A stretch of 60,004 nt of DNA. Source: Limimaricola litoreus. Its GTDB lineage: Bacteria; Pseudomonadota; Alphaproteobacteria; Rhodobacterales; Rhodobacteraceae. The notes beneath the pieces were generated by a model. It was not told where the DNA came from. It did no database searches and saw nothing but the letters and a program-made list of their open reading frames with translations. The DNA is taken from positions 1-60,004 of the forward strand of contig NZ_JAMYXC010000024.1 of the NCBI RefSeq assembly GCF_024159025.1. The letters run 5' to 3'. A program made the position numbers and the translations under genes. Shown here piece by piece: positions 1-10,012 of the stretch. Position 1 is the stretch's first letter; every line of letters starts with the position of its first letter.

Positions 1-51
1 GGCGGGCCGGGGCGGCGCAGGGCAGGGGGGCCCTGACGCCCCCGGCCCGCC
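1..51. terminator. Hairpin at left edge
   Basis: Bases 1-12 (GGCGGGCCGGGG) are the exact reverse complement of bases 40-51, giving a 12-bp stem with a 27-base G-rich loop just before the first gene. There is no T-run, so it is either a Rho-assisted 3-prime end of the gene outside the window or a structure in the leader of the beta-helix gene. Confidence 0.4.
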
Positions 52-74
52 CCACAGCGACAGGGGCCCACGCC

Positions 75-2351
75 ATGCCGATCACCGAAGCACTCAAGCC
101 GACACCCTTCGCCGCCGGGCTGGAGGTCTGGTCGAGCGGAGACGGCACGCCGGGCTCGGACAGCTATGCGCAATCGGGGGCGGGGGTCTTCGTGCCCGCC
201 GATCAGGATTTCGGCGGCGCGCTTGAGATCCTGAAGACGAATTCGGTGCAAAAGCTGCGCTACATGGGCGAGACGCCGGTGCGCCCCGGCCTCTACATCC
301 GCGTCACCGCGCGGGTGAAGGCGCTGTCGGGGCCGCTGCCGGGGGTGCGGATCGCGGGCTGGGCCGGGCGCGAGAGCGGCGCGCATCTGGGGGGCGTGGA
401 CGAGGCGGGCCCGGTGACCGAGCTTGCCGCCTACGGCGAGGTGGTCGAGGTCTCGGCCATCATCGGGCCGGGGCTGCAGGAGGGGGTCGATCTGATCTGG
501 CCGCAGGCGGCCTACGGCCATCTGGGGCTGGACCTGACCGGGGCCTCGGGTGGGGTGGTGCGGATCGACGACATCGAGATCGAGGATGTGACGCATCTCT
601 TCGCCGCGGATCTGGCGGGCGTGGTCGACGTGCGCGATTACGGTGCGCGCGGCGACGGCACCGGCAACGAGGCGGCCGCCTTCGCCGCGGCCGATGCGGC
701 AGCGGCGGGGCGCACGGTGCTGGTGCCCGAGGGGCGCTATCGCATCACCTCGAACGTCACCTTTCGCAGTCATGTGCGCTTTGTCGGCACGGTGGAGCCG
801 GTGGGGGCGACCAAGCTGATCCTGCAGCGCGATTTCCGCTTCGGCGCCTATCTCGACGCGCTGGGCAACGAGGAGCTGGCCTTCACCAAGGCGTTCCAGG
901 CGCTGTTGAGCTTTTCGGACCACGAGTCGCTCGATCTCGAAGGGCGGCGCATCGGCCTCACGAAACCCTTCGACATGGCCGCCGCCGTCCCCGACCGCGA
1001 GACCTTTGCCACCCGCCGCGTGGTGCGCAACGGGCAGTTCCAGCCGATCGACGGCGCGGCCTGGACCCCGGCCACGGTGACGTCGCAAGCCAGCTATGCC
1101 GCGGCCCACCCCTACAGGCTCGACAACGTGGCCAAGGCGGGCTCGATCGCGCCGGGCAGCCTCGTGACCGGCAACGGCGTGGGGCGCGAGGTCTATGTCA
1201 AATCGGTCGATGTGGCCAACAACCGGGTGGTGCTGAGCCAGCCGCTTTACGACGCCGAAGGGGTGCAGCCCTTCACCTTCACCCGGTTTCGCTACCTGAT
1301 CGACTTTTCCGGCTTCAAGGATCTGAGCCAGTTCATCTTCGATGACGTGGAATTCCAGTGCAACGGCGTGGCCTCGGGCCTCATCCTGCCGCCTGCCGGG
1401 CTGACCTTTCATCTGCGCGACTGCTTCGTCACCAAGCCGCGCGATCGCGGGCTCACCTCGCATGGCGGCGGCTGTCAGGGGATGATGATCGACCGCTGCC
1501 AGTTCCTGTCGAACGAGCAGGGGCTGCCGGTCGAGCAACGAAAGACCCTGTGCTTCAACGCCAACGCCAACGACGTGAAGATCCGCGATTGCCGGATCGT
1601 GCTGTTCGAGCATTTCTGCGTGCTGGCGGGGACCGGCAACCTGATTTCGAACAACCATTGGTTCCACGGTGATTCCGAATCCGACGGCGTGCGCAAGGGC
1701 GGCATCATCCTGACCCGGCCCAACCCGGCGACGCTGATCGTCGGCAACTACATCGACAACAACTTCATCGAATGGAGCAACGAGCACGACGAAAGCCCCG
1801 CGCGCGGCACGCAGTTCAGCTTCGGCGGGCTGACGGTGACAGGCAATATCTTCATCTGCACCGATGCCGCGCGCTGGTTCAACTGGATCGTGATCAAGCC
1901 GCGCGGGCCGGGGCATTACATCCACGGGCTGCATGTGACCGGCAACGTGTTCCGCACCTTCAACGGCAACATCGACCGGGTTGAGCGCGTCGATACCAGT
2001 TTTGCCGATCTCGATTACGGGCGGATGCGCGACATCACCTTCGAGAGCAACGCCTTTCACGGCATCAACGAACCCGCGCGCAACCCTGCGAGCCTGAGCT
2101 ATCGGGAGGCTTCGGCCACGCGGGCCTGGGTAATCGACAGCGCGCCGCTTCTGCCCTTCGGCGGGCGGGCGCGGGTGGTGGAGGCGGCGCTGCCGGAGGG
2201 GCGGCTGGAGGACGCTTCGGGAGATACCGTCCATGAAAGCCCGTGGATCGACCCCGAACATGGCGCCGGCGGGCGGAAGTTCCGCATTCTGTGGAGCCGC
2301 CCCGTCGCCGGGCGGATGCGCTGCCGGGTGCGGATGGACCAGCCCAGCTAG
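75..2351 (+). CDS. Right-handed parallel beta-helix protein with pectate-lyase-3-like domain
   Basis: Protein of 758 residues. Residues 1-180 look like a beta-sandwich-type N-terminal domain without clear homology. At about residue 186 comes VDVRDYGARGDGTGNEAAAF, the usual opening of pectate-lyase-3/GH28-type beta-helix domains, followed by VLVPEGRYRI. The middle, about residues 390-680, is full of short repeats such as 'VTGNVF', 'ISNNHW' and 'VGNYIDNN', typical of beta-helix coils. No signal peptide is visible. Family members act on or bind acidic polysaccharides, so a role in exopolysaccharide modification or capsule depolymerisation is an inference. Substrate and catalytic residues cannot be assigned. 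It is monocistronic, and the next gene starts about 80 bases later. Confidence 0.8.
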   Translation: MPITEALKPTPFAAGLEVWSSGDGTPGSDSYAQSGAGVFVPADQDFGGALEILKTNSVQKLRYMGETPVRPGLYIRVTARVKALSGPLPGVRIAGWAGRESGAHLGGVDEAGPVTELAAYGEVVEVSAIIGPGLQEGVDLIWPQAAYGHLGLDLTGASGGVVRIDDIEIEDVTHLFAADLAGVVDVRDYGARGDGTGNEAAAFAAADAAAAGRTVLVPEGRYRITSNVTFRSHVRFVGTVEPVGATKLILQRDFRFGAYLDALGNEELAFTKAFQALLSFSDHESLDLEGRRIGLTKPFDMAAAVPDRETFATRRVVRNGQFQPIDGAAWTPATVTSQASYAAAHPYRLDNVAKAGSIAPGSLVTGNGVGREVYVKSVDVANNRVVLSQPLYDAEGVQPFTFTRFRYLIDFSGFKDLSQFIFDDVEFQCNGVASGLILPPAGLTFHLRDCFVTKPRDRGLTSHGGGCQGMMIDRCQFLSNEQGLPVEQRKTLCFNANANDVKIRDCRIVLFEHFCVLAGTGNLISNNHWFHGDSESDGVRKGGIILTRPNPATLIVGNYIDNNFIEWSNEHDESPARGTQFSFGGLTVTGNIFICTDAARWFNWIVIKPRGPGHYIHGLHVTGNVFRTFNGNIDRVERVDTSFADLDYGRMRDITFESNAFHGINEPARNPASLSYREASATRAWVIDSAPLLPFGGRARVVEAALPEGRLEDASGDTVHESPWIDPEHGAGGRKFRILWSRPVAGRMRCRVRMDQPS

Positions 2352-2432
2352 GTCGCGAGGGAACCGGGCGGGGGGCTGGCGCGTCTGGGATGTGGCCCCT
2401 GCGGATCGGGCTTCCCTCCCATGGAGACGATG

Positions 2433-2759
2433 ATGAACACGATCGCGACCCCCGCCGAACTGGTGCGAACCTCCGTGACCTTCTGGACCCTGATGACCGA
2501 GACACAGGCGGTCATGGCCTACCGGATCATGGGCATGGCCGGTCTTTGGGCCGTCACCGGCTCCGAGAACCGGCGCATGGTCGATGAAAAGGCCCCGGCC
2601 TTTGCCGAGGCGATGATGGCGGGCAGCCGGGCGATGATGTCGGGCCAGCGCCCCGACCAGATCGCGCTTGCGACGATGGCGCCGCTGCAGCGGCGCACGG
2701 GGCACAACAACCGCCGTCTCGCGCGGCGCGGTCCCAATTTCCTCAAGCCGCACGGCTGA
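2433..2759 (+). CDS. Small phasin-like / so-called antifreeze family protein
   Basis: Protein of 108 residues from the third of three in-frame ATGs (2421, 2430, 2433). GGAG at 2423-2426 lies 6 bases before 2433, which favours that start. The core TETQAVMAYRIMGMAGLW followed by SENRRMV-EK and a basic tail ending RRLARRGPNFLKPHG resembles a small protein family common in Rhodobacterales, often auto-labelled antifreeze protein and similar in style to phasins (amphipathic, Met/Ala-rich helix). From memory I link it to polyhydroxyalkanoate granule-type proteins, but no biochemical function can be read here. The next gene has the same character and may be co-transcribed. Confidence 0.6.
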   Translation: MNTIATPAELVRTSVTFWTLMTETQAVMAYRIMGMAGLWAVTGSENRRMVDEKAPAFAEAMMAGSRAMMSGQRPDQIALATMAPLQRRTGHNNRRLARRGPNFLKPHG

Positions 2760-2853
2760 GACCGGCGGCTTCGTGCCAAGTGGAGGCCAAGGGCCGGAAC
2801 GCCCGGCGCGTTTGGCGGTTGAACAGGACCCCTTCGCATCAAGGACACCGACG

Positions 2854-3105
2854 ATGACCTCGAACAATCCCTATGCGTTGCAATTGCAGGCCTGGCGCAC
2901 CGGGCTGTCCCTGTGGCAGGCGGGCATCGACATGCAGATGTCGATGATCCGCGGCTTCTATGGCATGGGCCGGAGTGGCGGGGACGAGGCCGAAGATGCG
3001 AGCCGGCCGGAGGCGGAGACGGCGCGCGTCGATTTCGCCAAGCGCGCGGTAGACGGCCTCAACGCCGTCGCCCGTCCTGCGCAGACCGACGATTTGCCCG
3101 TCTGA
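2854..3105 (+). CDS. Small helical protein, phasin-like
   Basis: Protein of 83 residues starting MTSNNPYALQLQAWRTG. The reading frame is open far upstream, but coding signals begin at this ATG. The N-terminal half (LQAWRTGLSLWQAGIDMQMSMIRGFYGMG) is an amphipathic, Met- and aromatic-rich helix of the kind found in phasins and in the preceding small protein. The second half is acidic and probably disordered. It sits 94 bases after the preceding gene on the same strand and ends before a hairpin that separates it from the convergent EF-hand gene. Function is unknown, and granule or lipid-surface association is inference only. Confidence 0.5.
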   Translation: MTSNNPYALQLQAWRTGLSLWQAGIDMQMSMIRGFYGMGRSGGDEAEDASRPEAETARVDFAKRAVDGLNAVARPAQTDDLPV

Positions 3106-3118
3106 CGCGGCTGCCTTG

Positions 3119-3148
3119 CGAGACGGGCGCGCAAGGACGCCCGTCTCG
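3119..3148. terminator. Bidirectional hairpin between convergent genes
   Basis: CGAGACGGGCG at 3119-3129 pairs perfectly with CGCCCGTCTCG at 3138-3148 (11 bp, 8-base loop). It lies between the stops of the 83-residue protein gene (+) and the EF-hand gene (-), where a shared terminator is expected, although no T-run follows on either strand. Confidence 0.5.
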
Positions 3149-3156
3149 GCCATTCC

Positions 3157-3858
3157 TCAATCCTCGGCAGCGCGGTCCGCGCGCCGCCTCTTGCGCTCGG
3201 CGCGGCGTTCGGCCCGGCGCTCGGCCTGACGTTCCGCACGGCGCTCGGCGCGGCGTTCTGCACGACGTTCTGCCCGACGTTCCGCTCGAAGGGCCGCGCG
3301 CTCCGCGCGACGTTCAGCCTTGAGAGCCTCACGCTTTTCCTTGCGCGCCGCCCGGGCCTCGCGCTTGGCCTGACGGCCGGTTTCCGCAACTTTCGTGTCG
3401 ACGGGGCTTTCCACGGAGGCCGAATCAGATTCGTCTTCGTCTTCGTCTTCGTCTTCGTCTTCGTCTTCGTCTTCGTCTTCGTCTTCGTCTTCGTCTTCGT
3501 CTTCGTCTTCGTCTTCGTCTTCGTCTTCGTCTTCGTCTTCGTCTTCGTCTTCGTCTTCGTCTTCGTCTTCGTCTTCGTCTTCGTCTTCGTCCTCCTCCTT
3601 GCGCTCGAAGGCCAGTTCAAGCCGCTCGAGGACCTCCTCGAACTCGTCCTCGCTCAACCTGCGATCGCCGTTCTCGCCTTCACGGAACAGCAGGCGCCCC
3701 TCCCGACCGAGGGCACGGGCGAGCTCGTTGCGGGTCAGCGCGGCATCATCGTTGCGGTCGATGGCCTCGAAGGAGAGGGGTTGGGACAGGGCAGCGCCTG
3801 CCGAGAGACCAAGACCGAGGGCGATCGATGACAGGAGAATGGCTTTTTGGCGATGCAT
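3157..3858 (-). CDS. Secreted EF-hand protein with long (Asp-Glu)n tract and basic RRAE-repeat tail
   Basis: Protein of 233 residues. Residues 1-25 are a signal peptide (basic start, hydrophobic LLSSIALGLGLSAGAA, cut near ALSQ). An EF-hand loop follows at 34-45 (DRNDDAALTRNE, with acidic or amide ligands at 1, 3, 5 and 12), and a degenerate second loop lies at 61-72 (GENGDRRLSEDE). Residues from about 88 to 143 are almost pure Asp-Glu. After a short linker, residues from about 165 to the end are a highly basic Arg/Ala/Glu block with repeated RRAE/AERR units. So calcium-binding, polyacidic and polybasic blocks occur in one exported chain. The pair of EF-hands suggests calcium-dependent behaviour. 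The charged blocks could mediate self-association, surface binding or calcium buffering (inference). The acidic block is encoded by a perfect hexanucleotide repeat, so its length may vary between strains. Confidence 0.8.
   Translation of the reverse strand: MHRQKAILLSSIALGLGLSAGAALSQPLSFEAIDRNDDAALTRNELARALGREGRLLFREGENGDRRLSEDEFEEVLERLELAFERKEEDEDEDEDEDEDEDEDEDEDEDEDEDEDEDEDEDEDEDEDEDEDEDEDEDEDEDESDSASVESPVDTKVAETGRQAKREARAARKEKREALKAERRAERAALRAERRAERRAERRAERRAERQAERRAERRAERKRRRADRAAED
3431..3591. repeat. Hexanucleotide microsatellite TCGTCT, about 27 copies
   Basis: A perfect 6-base tandem repeat of 161 bases inside the EF-hand gene; on the coding (minus) strand it reads GAC-GAA, that is Asp-Glu. 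Every copy uses the same two codons with no synonymous changes, which points to recent slippage expansion rather than old conserved protein sequence. A 6-base unit keeps the frame, so copy-number change alters tract length only. Confidence 0.97.
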
Positions 3859-4011
3859 TTAAGTGGCTCCGGTTATTGGCGAGTGCCGGGAACCATGACG
3901 GCGAGACATGGCAAAAAATAGGCACTGCGGAGCCGCATAGGGGAAACATCACGTCGCAAGCCCGCGCACAGGCGGGGGGGCGGGAGCGACGGTACCACCG
4001 GAAAGGGAGGA

Positions 4012-4089
<78 letters not shown>

Positions 4090-4216
4090 ACTGCGCGCGT
4101 ATCTGGCCTGTCCGGGGGGGAGTGTCAAGCTGCGCGGCCGGATTTTTCGCGATCCGCGATCGGGCAGGGGCCGGGCGGGATCCTCTGCGCGGCCTGTCCG
4201 GATGGGGCGCCCGACG

Positions 4217-4897
4217 CTAGAAGCGCCACCAGCTTTCCAAGGTGAGTCCGCCGCCCCGGTCGCCGGTCAGCGCGCGGGTGAGACCGAGCCTCAACTCAAA
4301 CGTCTCATGCGCTTGCCAGGCGAACGAGCCGCCGATCTTGGCGTAGATGTCGCCCGAAAGCCCGTAGCCCGTCTGCGCCTGGATCAGCCCGGTCCAGCGC
4401 GGCGCGAGATCCCGGCCCCATGTACCCTCGACCTTGGCCTGGTGCGACAGCCGCGTGACGCCGAGCTGGCCCTGCGCGTCCACCGCGAGCCAGCCGGTCT
4501 CGAGCCCGCGGCCCCAGTGCAGGCCGAGCCGGGTGGTCGCCTCGCGGTAGCCATCCTGCAGCAGGGTCATCCCCAGCCCGGTCGAGACCGCCCAGACGTC
4601 GCCCCCGCGCTCGGGCCGCCAAGGCAGGCGGATCCAGGCGAAGAGGCTCCCGGCGGTGCCCGCATCGGCGGCATAGCCGTCGATCCCGAAGGTCAGCCGG
4701 GGCGTGACGCCGTATTCGAGATAGATCGTCGGGTCGTAATGCACCGGCCGGGTGGCTCCGTCGAACAGCGCCACGTTGCCGCCGAGCGAGAGGAAGGTCG
4801 TGCCTTCCTCGCGCGGCCAGGCTCCGGCGAAGGCCGCGCCCGAACAGATGCAGAGGATCAGGGAAAGACAGAGCGGTGGCACCAGCCTGCGTCGCAT
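4217..4897 (-). CDS. Outer-membrane beta-barrel candidate, function unknown
   Basis: Protein of 226 residues with an N-terminal signal peptide ([20 protein letters not shown], cut near AFAGA). The rest alternates short hydrophobic/aromatic strands with polar turns (for example '[19 protein letters not shown]', '[24 protein letters not shown]') and ends in an aromatic residue (SWWRF), as barrel proteins recognised by the BAM machinery do. This supports an outer-membrane or periplasmic envelope protein. I do not recognise a named family. It lies 59 bases downstream of the YdcF-like gene on the same strand and could share its transcript. Confidence 0.65.
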   Translation of the reverse strand: MRRRLVPPLCLSLILCICSGAAFAGAWPREEGTTFLSLGGNVALFDGATRPVHYDPTIYLEYGVTPRLTFGIDGYAADAGTAGSLFAWIRLPWRPERGGDVWAVSTGLGMTLLQDGYREATTRLGLHWGRGLETGWLAVDAQGQLGVTRLSHQAKVEGTWGRDLAPRWTGLIQAQTGYGLSGDIYAKIGGSFAWQAHETFELRLGLTRALTGDRGGGLTLESWWRF

Positions 4898-4956
4898 TCG
4901 CCCATCCCCCCGTAACGCCCCGTCCCCAAGGCTGCGCAGGAGCGGTTAAGAGGGCG

Positions 4957-5439
4957 TTAATACCGCCGCAGCCGCCACAGATAGGCGCCGTAAGCGGGGA
5001 TCTCGCGCAGGGCGAGCCTGAGCTGCGGGACGAGCCGCGCGCCATGCGGCGGCGCATGGCCGCGCGCGTCGAGGCCGAAGTGGCGCGCCACGAGAAGCGC
5101 ACGCGGCAGATGCGCGGCATCGCTGACCACGACCACGCGCCGCGCGCCGATCCGCGCAAGGATCGGCAGGGCGAGGCGGATGTTGTCGAGCGTGTCGCGC
5201 GAGGCGGTCTCGGGGTGGATCGCGTGGCCGGGCACACCCGCCTCGATCAGCAGGTCGCGCATCGCCTCGCCCTCGCTTGGCGGATGGCGCCCCAGCCCGC
5301 CGCAGGGCACGAGATGCGCCACTTCGCCCGCGTGCCACAGCGCGGCCCCGTGCATGGCACGGCGGCGCAGCGTGGGGGAGGGGCCACCCTCCCAGACGGC
5401 GGCGCCGAGGATGAGCGCGGCGGTGGCGGGCTCCGTCAT
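4957..5439 (-). CDS. YdcF/DUF218-family protein
   Basis: Protein of 160 residues from ATG 5439, preceded by GGAG at 9 bases. It carries the DUF218 pattern: an N-terminal strand with LILGAAVWEGGPSPTLRRR, then VPCGGLG-SEGEAMRDLLIEAGVP, then ETASRDTLDNIRLALPIL, and RRVVVVSDAAHLPRALLVAR. Family members such as E. coli YdcF and SanA are small envelope-linked proteins of uncertain activity; YdcF binds S-adenosylmethionine and SanA affects vancomycin sensitivity. No transmembrane segment is visible here, so this is a soluble version. The frame is open upstream to 5880, but that extension is low-complexity and overlaps the next gene antisense. Confidence 0.8.
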   Translation of the reverse strand: MTEPATAALILGAAVWEGGPSPTLRRRAMHGAALWHAGEVAHLVPCGGLGRHPPSEGEAMRDLLIEAGVPGHAIHPETASRDTLDNIRLALPILARIGARRVVVVSDAAHLPRALLVARHFGLDARGHAPPHGARLVPQLRLALREIPAYGAYLWRLRRY

Positions 5440-5559
5440 GGCATAGGTCTCCACGGGCGATCCGGGTTGCGCTCCCACGCCGCTGGCGGCCCCGGCACGC
5501 GGCACCTTTCCCGCGCGCTCCGGCGCGCTAGGCTTGCAGGCGACACAAGGGGAAACGTG

Positions 5560-5832
5560 ATGGAAGAACTGTTGCAGGGGATCGGCATTGCCGCTCTCGT
5601 CATTCTGGCTCTGGTCGGGCTTGCCGTGGGCTGGCTGGCAAGCGCGCTTTCGGGCGGGCGCAGGCGGGCGCTCTACATGATCGTCGGCGCGCTGGCGGCG
5701 ATGGCCACGCCCTTCGTGCTGGCGGCGCTGGGCGTGACCGTGCTCGCGGCGGGCGGGCTGTTGCTCGTCATCCTCGTGGCGCTGATCGGCGCGGCGTTGG
5801 TCCTGGCGCTGGTGCGCGCGATCGCGAAGTGA
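5560..5832 (+). CDS. GlsB/YeaQ/YmgE-like small membrane protein
   Basis: Protein of 90 residues starting MEELLQGIGIAA. It has about three hydrophobic segments (8-28, 38-58, 60-86), and the arrangement VGWLAS-GG-RR-Y-IVGALAA resembles the transglycosylase-associated (YeaQ/YmgE) family of small stress-linked inner-membrane proteins. That family has no proven enzymatic role despite the name. It is divergent from the YdcF-like gene, with about 120 bases between starts, and its stop lies 14 bases from the uvrB stop on the other strand. Confidence 0.6.
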   Translation: MEELLQGIGIAALVILALVGLAVGWLASALSGGRRRALYMIVGALAAMATPFVLAALGVTVLAAGGLLLVILVALIGAALVLALVRAIAK

Positions 5833-5845
5833 CGGCAAGCCGCGC

Positions 5846-8053
<2,208 letters not shown>

Positions 8054-8082
8054 CGGGCGACTCCTTGGGACCGAACCAATCT

Positions 8083-8097
8083 GGTCACATATCGTTC
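8083..8097. promoter_or_regulatory. Possible LexA-type box (GGTC-N7-GTTC)
   Basis: The alphaproteobacterial LexA operator is the direct repeat GTTC-N7-GTTC. Here GGTC (8083-8086), seven bases, and GTTC (8094-8097) match it with one mismatch, 30-44 bases upstream of the uvrB ATG in the divergent intergenic region. SOS control of uvrB is plausible, but a single imperfect site may be chance. Confidence 0.35.
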
Positions 8098-8184
8098 CTG
8101 TGCAAGAGGGGTGCGGCGTCTTTGCCCGCTTGCATGGCGGGGCCGTTTTGCCGATAACGCCGATCAGATCAGAAGGGACCAACG

Positions 8185-8496
8185 ATGCGCGCACGGATCT
8201 ACAGACCCGCCCGGACCGCCACCCAGTCGGGCACCGCCAAGACCGAGGCCTGGATCCTCGAACACGCGCCCGCCTCCAAGCGCGAGATCGATCCGTTGAT
8301 GGGCTGGACCAGCTCGACCGACACCCAAAGCCAGGTGCGGATGTATTTTGACAGCCGCGAGGCGGCGGTGGCCTATGCCGAGAAGAACGGGCTCGACGCG
8401 ATCGTGCAGGAGCCGCATGTGCGCAAACACAACATCCGCCCCGGTGGCTACGCCGAGAACTTCTCGAACTCGCGCCGCGGGGCCTGGACGCATTGA
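8185..8496 (+). CDS. Complex I accessory subunit, NDUFS4-like (ETC complex I conserved region)
   Basis: Protein of 103 residues matching the PF04800 family throughout: [23 protein letters not shown], then the strongly conserved [28 protein letters not shown], and the end [19 protein letters not shown]. This is the bacterial counterpart of the 18-kDa (AQDQ) accessory subunit of NADH:ubiquinone oxidoreductase, found in alphaproteobacteria, where it stabilises the NADH-oxidising arm. It is encoded apart from the nuo operon, divergent from uvrB, and ends before a good terminator. Confidence 0.93.
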   Translation: MRARIYRPARTATQSGTAKTEAWILEHAPASKREIDPLMGWTSSTDTQSQVRMYFDSREAAVAYAEKNGLDAIVQEPHVRKHNIRPGGYAENFSNSRRGAWTH

Positions 8497-8606
8497 GTGT
8501 AAATCCGACTTAAGTTGAGGCGGTTTCGCGGTGAAGATCCGGCGAAGAGACCGGACACCACAACATCGAGTGTTCGACCGGATCGGACGTCATAGACTTC
8601 TAGCGA

Positions 8607-8636
8607 GGGCGGCCTGATGGCCGCCCGTTTCGTTTC
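8607..8636 (+). terminator. Rho-independent terminator
   Basis: GGGCGGCC (8607-8614), loop TGAT, GGCCGCCC (8619-8626), then GTTTCGTTTC. It ends the NDUFS4-like gene about 110 bases after its stop and 12 bases before the MYG1-family ATG. The stretch between stop and hairpin contains no ORF I can support. Confidence 0.85.
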
Positions 8637-8647
8637 AGGGATCAGCC

Positions 8648-9580
8648 ATGACCATCACCCATCTCGTCACCCATTCGGGCGGCTTTCACGCCGATGAACT
8701 TCTCTCCTCGGTCATCCTTACCCGGCTGTACCCCGAAGCCGAGATCGTCCGCAGTCGTGACAAGGCCTGGATCACCCCCGGCGAGGGACGGATCATCTAC
8801 GATGTGGGCGGTCAGTTCGACGCCGAGGCGCGGATCTTCGATCACCATCAGAAGCCCAACCCGCTGCGCGAGGATGGCCAACCCTACAGCTCCTTCGGCC
8901 TGATCTGGGCACAGTACGGGCGCGATTACCTGCGTGCGCTGGATGTCCCCGAGCATGATGTCGAGAATATCCACGCCTCCTTCGACCGTGGCTTCGTGCT
9001 GCCCGTCGATCTGATCGACAACGGCGCGGTGGACGCCTCCGCGGCGGGGCCGCTGTTCTCGGGGCTGACGCTGCCGGTCCTGCTCGAAAGCCTGAAGCCC
9101 GCCTTCGACGATCGCGAAGAGGGCGCGGATGATCACGCCTTCGCCGCCGCCGTACCGGTCGCGCGCGCCTTCGTCGAAGCCCGCATCCGCCGCTCGGCCG
9201 CGAAACGGCGCGCCGAGGGAATGGTCGCCGAGGCCATCGCGGCGGCAGGCGAGGGGCGCATCCTCGAACTGCCCATGGGCATGCCCTTCCGCGCCGGTGT
9301 CGAGGCGGCGGGGGCCGATCACCTGCTGTTCGTCGTCCACCCGCGCGGCGCGGACTGGGCGCTGACCACCATCCGCACCGGCGACGACACCTTCGAGACA
9401 CGTGCCGACCTTCCCGCAGCCTGGGCGGGGCTGACGGACGAGGCGCTGGAAGCGGCGTCTGGCGTGAAGGGCGCGAAGTTCTGCCACAACGGCCGCTTCA
9501 TCGCCGTGGCCTCCAGCCGCGACGCGATCATGGAGATGGCGGAGCTGGCGGTGGCCGAGGTTTCGAAAGCCGCGCAATAG
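8648..9580 (+). CDS. MYG1-family metal-dependent hydrolase (UPF0160)
   Basis: Protein of 310 residues. The N-terminus THLVTHSGGFHADELLSSVIL and the downstream YDVGGQFDAEARIFDHHQK (DHH-like metal site) are MYG1 hallmarks; further matches are SSFGLIWAQYG, VDLIDNGAVD and, near the end, KGAKFCHNGRFIA. MYG1 proteins are DHH/DHHA1-related phosphoesterases; the eukaryotic member is a 3-prime to 5-prime RNA exonuclease linked to mitochondria. The bacterial role is not settled, so nuclease or phosphoesterase activity is by family. It is monocistronic. Confidence 0.92.
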   Translation: MTITHLVTHSGGFHADELLSSVILTRLYPEAEIVRSRDKAWITPGEGRIIYDVGGQFDAEARIFDHHQKPNPLREDGQPYSSFGLIWAQYGRDYLRALDVPEHDVENIHASFDRGFVLPVDLIDNGAVDASAAGPLFSGLTLPVLLESLKPAFDDREEGADDHAFAAAVPVARAFVEARIRRSAAKRRAEGMVAEAIAAAGEGRILELPMGMPFRAGVEAAGADHLLFVVHPRGADWALTTIRTGDDTFETRADLPAAWAGLTDEALEAASGVKGAKFCHNGRFIAVASSRDAIMEMAELAVAEVSKAAQ

Positions 9581-10012
9581 CGGGAGGGACCGGCCGGAAA
9601 TCGGGGTTCGGCCGAAAGGATTGAAGAACCGACCTTTTCCGCACCGGGGCTAGACTGCGCGCGAGGTGCGAACTTCGTCCTCTTGGAGCGATATTGCACA
9701 ACGCCCCCGCGCGCATCCCTGCCGCCTTTCCCGGCGGTTTGGCGGGGCTCATGACATGAGCTTCGCGCCGAAGAGCTTCGGGCCGTTCATACGGACCTCG
9801 ACGCAGCTTCGGGCGTGGTAGCCGGTTCATGTCCTCCGGAAAGCTGAACGCTATCCCGGCCTGCCGGTCGCCCGTCGCGTGAACCTTGATCCGCAGCGTC
9901 CTGTACCGCGGCCACCCCAGCGCTCCGCCCGCGGCGACCGATGGCCTTGTCTCGACGAGCAAGAAGGGAACCCGGGATGCCGGGCCGGGTTGCGAGGAGA
10001 GGGAGGAGACCG
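9581..10012. other. Long intergenic region without a supported gene
   Basis: There are 432 bases between the MYG1 gene and the DUF2243 gene. Minus-strand frames hold phrases such as 'RYRTLRIKVHATGD', 'GIAFSFPED' and, in another frame, 'HARSCVEVRMNGPKLFGAKLMS', which could be shreds of a decayed small gene (PilZ-like in feel). No continuous frame with a start and ribosome-binding site supports it. GGGAGGAG at 10001-10008 is the ribosome-binding site of the next gene. Confidence 0.4.

Noticed and set aside
3431-3591. Tandem repeat considered as a CRISPR array
   Set aside because: The unit is 6 bases with no spacers; it is a coding microsatellite.
3395-3862. Poly-serine open frame on the plus strand through the hexanucleotide repeat
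   Set aside because: It is the antisense reading of the repeat; the minus-strand frame has a signal peptide, EF-hand and start site, this one has none.
9528-9962. Minus-strand frame with PilZ-like phrases in the MYG1-DUF2243 gap
   Set aside because: The phrases lie in different frames with stops between, no ribosome-binding site is visible, and part overlaps the MYG1 gene; it could be a decayed gene but cannot be supported.
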